Shown: positions 42,553 to 43,470 of the stretch, piece by piece
Layout: the number at the start of each line of letters is the position of its first letter
How positions within the stretch are numbered: position 1 is the stretch's first letter
Assembly (NCBI GenBank): GCA_017460625.1
Contig: JAFUAT010000006.1
Span: 1-43,470, forward strand
Source: Candidatus Saccharimonadota bacterium
GTDB taxonomy: Bacteria; Patescibacteriota; Saccharimonadia; Saccharimonadales; Saccharimonadaceae
DNA: 43,470 nucleotides
Reading direction: 5' to 3'
Position numbers and translations under genes: made by a program
Notes under the pieces: generated by a model
The model's database searches: none
The model's input: only the letters and a program-made list of their open reading frames with translations
What the model was told of the DNA's origin: nothing

Positions 42553-42568
42553 CATTTTTGCGAAAAAA
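42534..42568. terminator. Symmetric A/T-flanked hairpin
   Basis: TTTTTTCGCAAA and TTTGCGAAAAAA form a 12-bp stem around an 11-base loop. It overlaps the minus-strand promoter, so it may act as an operator rather than a terminator. Confidence 0.5.
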
Positions 42569-42784
42569 AATGGCTGGAACTTCAGGATGTAATTAGGAAC
42601 CCCGCAAAATATGAGAGGCTGCTGGAAAATGTCCATTACATCGCCTTTGGCCTAGGCATTACAGAGATGCATTAGCGTCCTATTATCATTATTATTTCTC
42701 AGATATTTGCCTAAGATGGGCATATTTTGTTTGCTTCGAGGAATAGCCAGTTTAAACGAAAAAATCACTATCGAACCATTTTAT
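42569..42784. other. Non-coding stretch before the last plus-strand gene
   Basis: No gene recognised. Holds an 8-bp inverted repeat GATGTAAT/ATTACATC (42586-42593, 42635-42642). The rest shows nothing clear. Confidence 0.3.
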
Positions 42785-42793
42785 TGATAAAAT
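42785..42793 (+). promoter_or_regulatory. Extended -10 promoter of the 42820 gene
   Basis: TGA-TAAAAT with a leader of about 20 bases carrying AGAGGAG. Confidence 0.5.
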
Positions 42794-42819
42794 TCAGGTA
42801 ATATCTAAAGAGGAGTTTT

Positions 42820-43011
42820 ATGGGTAAGCAAAACGGTGCTAAAAGAAATGCAATTAAGATAGAGTGGACGGAAGGAGCGAAGAAGAATGTCTACGAGCTA
42901 ATGATGGCTCTAGATAGGATTGACAAAGAACAGGCAAAGATGACGCCCGAAGAAAAGGAGCGCAATAAATGGGCGGCCTGGGATGGCGACAAGATGCTGT
43001 TCAAGTATTAA
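42820..43011 (+). CDS. Small charged protein of unknown function
   Basis: 63 residues, Lys/Glu-rich, probably helical in the middle (WTEGAKKNVYELMMALDRIDKEQ), with a Trp-rich end (NKWAAWDGDKMLFKY). AAGAGGAG precedes the ATG. A large hairpin follows 12 bases after the stop. Not recognised. Confidence 0.65.
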   Translation: MGKQNGAKRNAIKIEWTEGAKKNVYELMMALDRIDKEQAKMTPEEKERNKWAAWDGDKMLFKY

Positions 43012-43022
43012 GGAATATACAG

Positions 43023-43082
43023 CTGCGATAAAAAGATAACTCCAAAAGCAACATGGAGCTATCTTTGGATTAATTATCGCAG
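43023..43082. terminator. Bidirectional hairpin between convergent small genes
   Basis: CTGCGATAA (43023-43031) pairs with TTATCGCAG (43074-43082), and AAAGATAACTCCA with TGGAGCTATCTTT inside it (12 of 13 pairs). The right arm contains the stop codon of the minus-strand gene. Confidence 0.75.
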
Positions 43083-43352
43083 AATGCAATCCGTCATATC
43101 GTCTTCTATCTCGAGAATGGTCTTGCCATCAAAAGCTTTTGTCTCCAAAACCGATTCGGCGGGCGAGCAAATGGCAATTACGTCTCCGCCACCCTCATAT
43201 TTATCAGCAAATTTCCAAATTTTATAAGTATCTTCTTTTTTGTAATCTGCTTCAATATGATAAAAGAAACCATTGTAATTGAATTCAATTTCGCCACCAT
43301 ATCCTAAGACTTCCAGATATTCTTTTTTTGCTTTTTCTTGAGCTTCTGTCAT
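43074..43352 (-). CDS. Small soluble protein of unknown function
   Basis: 92 residues. N-terminal helix (TEAQEKAKKEYLEVLG), then beta strands (GEIEFNYNGFFYHIEADY, TYKIWKFADKYEGGGDVIAICS) and a C-terminal FDGKTILEIEDDM. This order is seen in small Firmicutes and CPR proteins of the F-x-Y-x-G-x-x-Y type with an FDGK end; some such proteins lie in toxin or immunity loci, but I cannot name a family. AAAGGA precedes the ATG, which overlaps the stop of the upstream gene (ATGA). Confidence 0.72.
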   Translation of the reverse strand: MTEAQEKAKKEYLEVLGYGGEIEFNYNGFFYHIEADYKKEDTYKIWKFADKYEGGGDVIAICSPAESVLETKAFDGKTILEIEDDMTDCILR

Positions 43353-43470
43353 AGCTTAATTCCTTTCAAGAATCCCTTATACTTTTCGTATAGGCTCTTA
43401 TTGATTATATCACCTTTTGTATTAGTGATTGGCATGGGCTCCGGCCTATCCTTTCCGCTATATGTATGCA
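43349..43470 (-). CDS. C-terminal end of an unknown gene running off the right edge
   Basis: An open frame on the minus strand covers the last 120 bases and stops at 43349-43351, overlapping the next ATG by four bases. Visible end: NTKGDIINKSLYEKYKGFLKGIKL. The overlap and shared strand imply an operon with the 92-residue gene. No family recognised. Confidence 0.6.
   Translation of the reverse strand, partial: HTYSGKDRPEPMPITNTKGDIINKSLYEKYKGFLKGIKL

Noticed and set aside
42135-42800. tmRNA or RNase P RNA
   Set aside because: No tRNA-like ends, tag frame, or GAGGAAAGTCC-type core was found on either strand.
1-43470. Recoded UGA (Gracilibacteria/Absconditabacteria code)
   Set aside because: UGA ends several clear genes (RT, accessory protein, helicase) and is not found within conserved domains.

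Overview
The window reads as a compact, low-to-moderate GC bacterial chromosome segment. It is most consistent with a Candidate Phyla Radiation / Patescibacteria genome, probably a Saccharibacterium (TM7); this is an inference from gene content and compactness, not from a marker tree. UGA is used as a stop in several genes, so the recoded UGA=Gly groups (Gracilibacteria, Absconditabacteria) are unlikely. Genes are tightly packed on both strands. Most promoters look like extended -10 elements (TGnTATAAT), and many protein genes start exactly six bases after the -10, so their mRNAs are probably leaderless.

Region 1-3060 holds the most striking system, a complete diversity-generating retroelement (DGR). 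It contains the C-terminal end of a C-type-lectin-like target protein with its variable repeat (VR, 116-345), a MutS-domain-I-like accessory protein with an Avd-like helical tail, a reverse transcriptase with the DGR signature motifs, and a template repeat (TR, 2485-2714) on the opposite strand. All 19 VR/TR differences lie at template adenines, in 14 AAY codons. In an epibiont this would diversify a probable surface-binding protein.

Region 3060-11400 carries housekeeping and envelope genes: a DUF5684 membrane protein, a DUF4143 ATPase behind a tandem palindrome array, rmuC, lepB, a membrane protein plus HtrA protease, and prfA-prmC, with tRNA-Thr and tRNA-Val. Region 11400-15800 has a class III ribonucleotide reductase operon (nrdD-nrdG) behind a probable NrdR-box promoter, although NrdD ends before the usual glycyl-radical loop. 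It is followed by a DUF916-like membrane protein and a secreted protein that may form a WxL-like surface pair. Region 15800-22000 has iscS and iscU (convergent over a long inverted repeat), gpsA, a UvrD-like helicase-nuclease, a 38-residue zinc-finger peptide and rpmG.

Region 22000-34300 holds alpha-glucan genes (GH57, GT4, GH97), tRNA-Trp, and envelope genes: polysaccharide deacetylase, sortase, CapA-like protein, a 7TM sensor-like protein and a CAP-domain protein, plus a small P-loop kinase-like protein, a YgjP-type metalloprotease and a methyltransferase-like protein. Region 34400-42100 is one co-directional cluster: VTC-domain protein, DUF4956 membrane protein, Cthe_2159-like beta-helix protein, an OmpR-type two-component pair and a large ABC ATPase-permease fusion. 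This looks like a regulated envelope or surface-polymer module.

Region 42100-42800 has no convincing gene but contains a highly structured stretch with a good minus-strand promoter, a candidate noncoding RNA of roughly 400 nt. The right edge has two unknown small genes and the end of a third.
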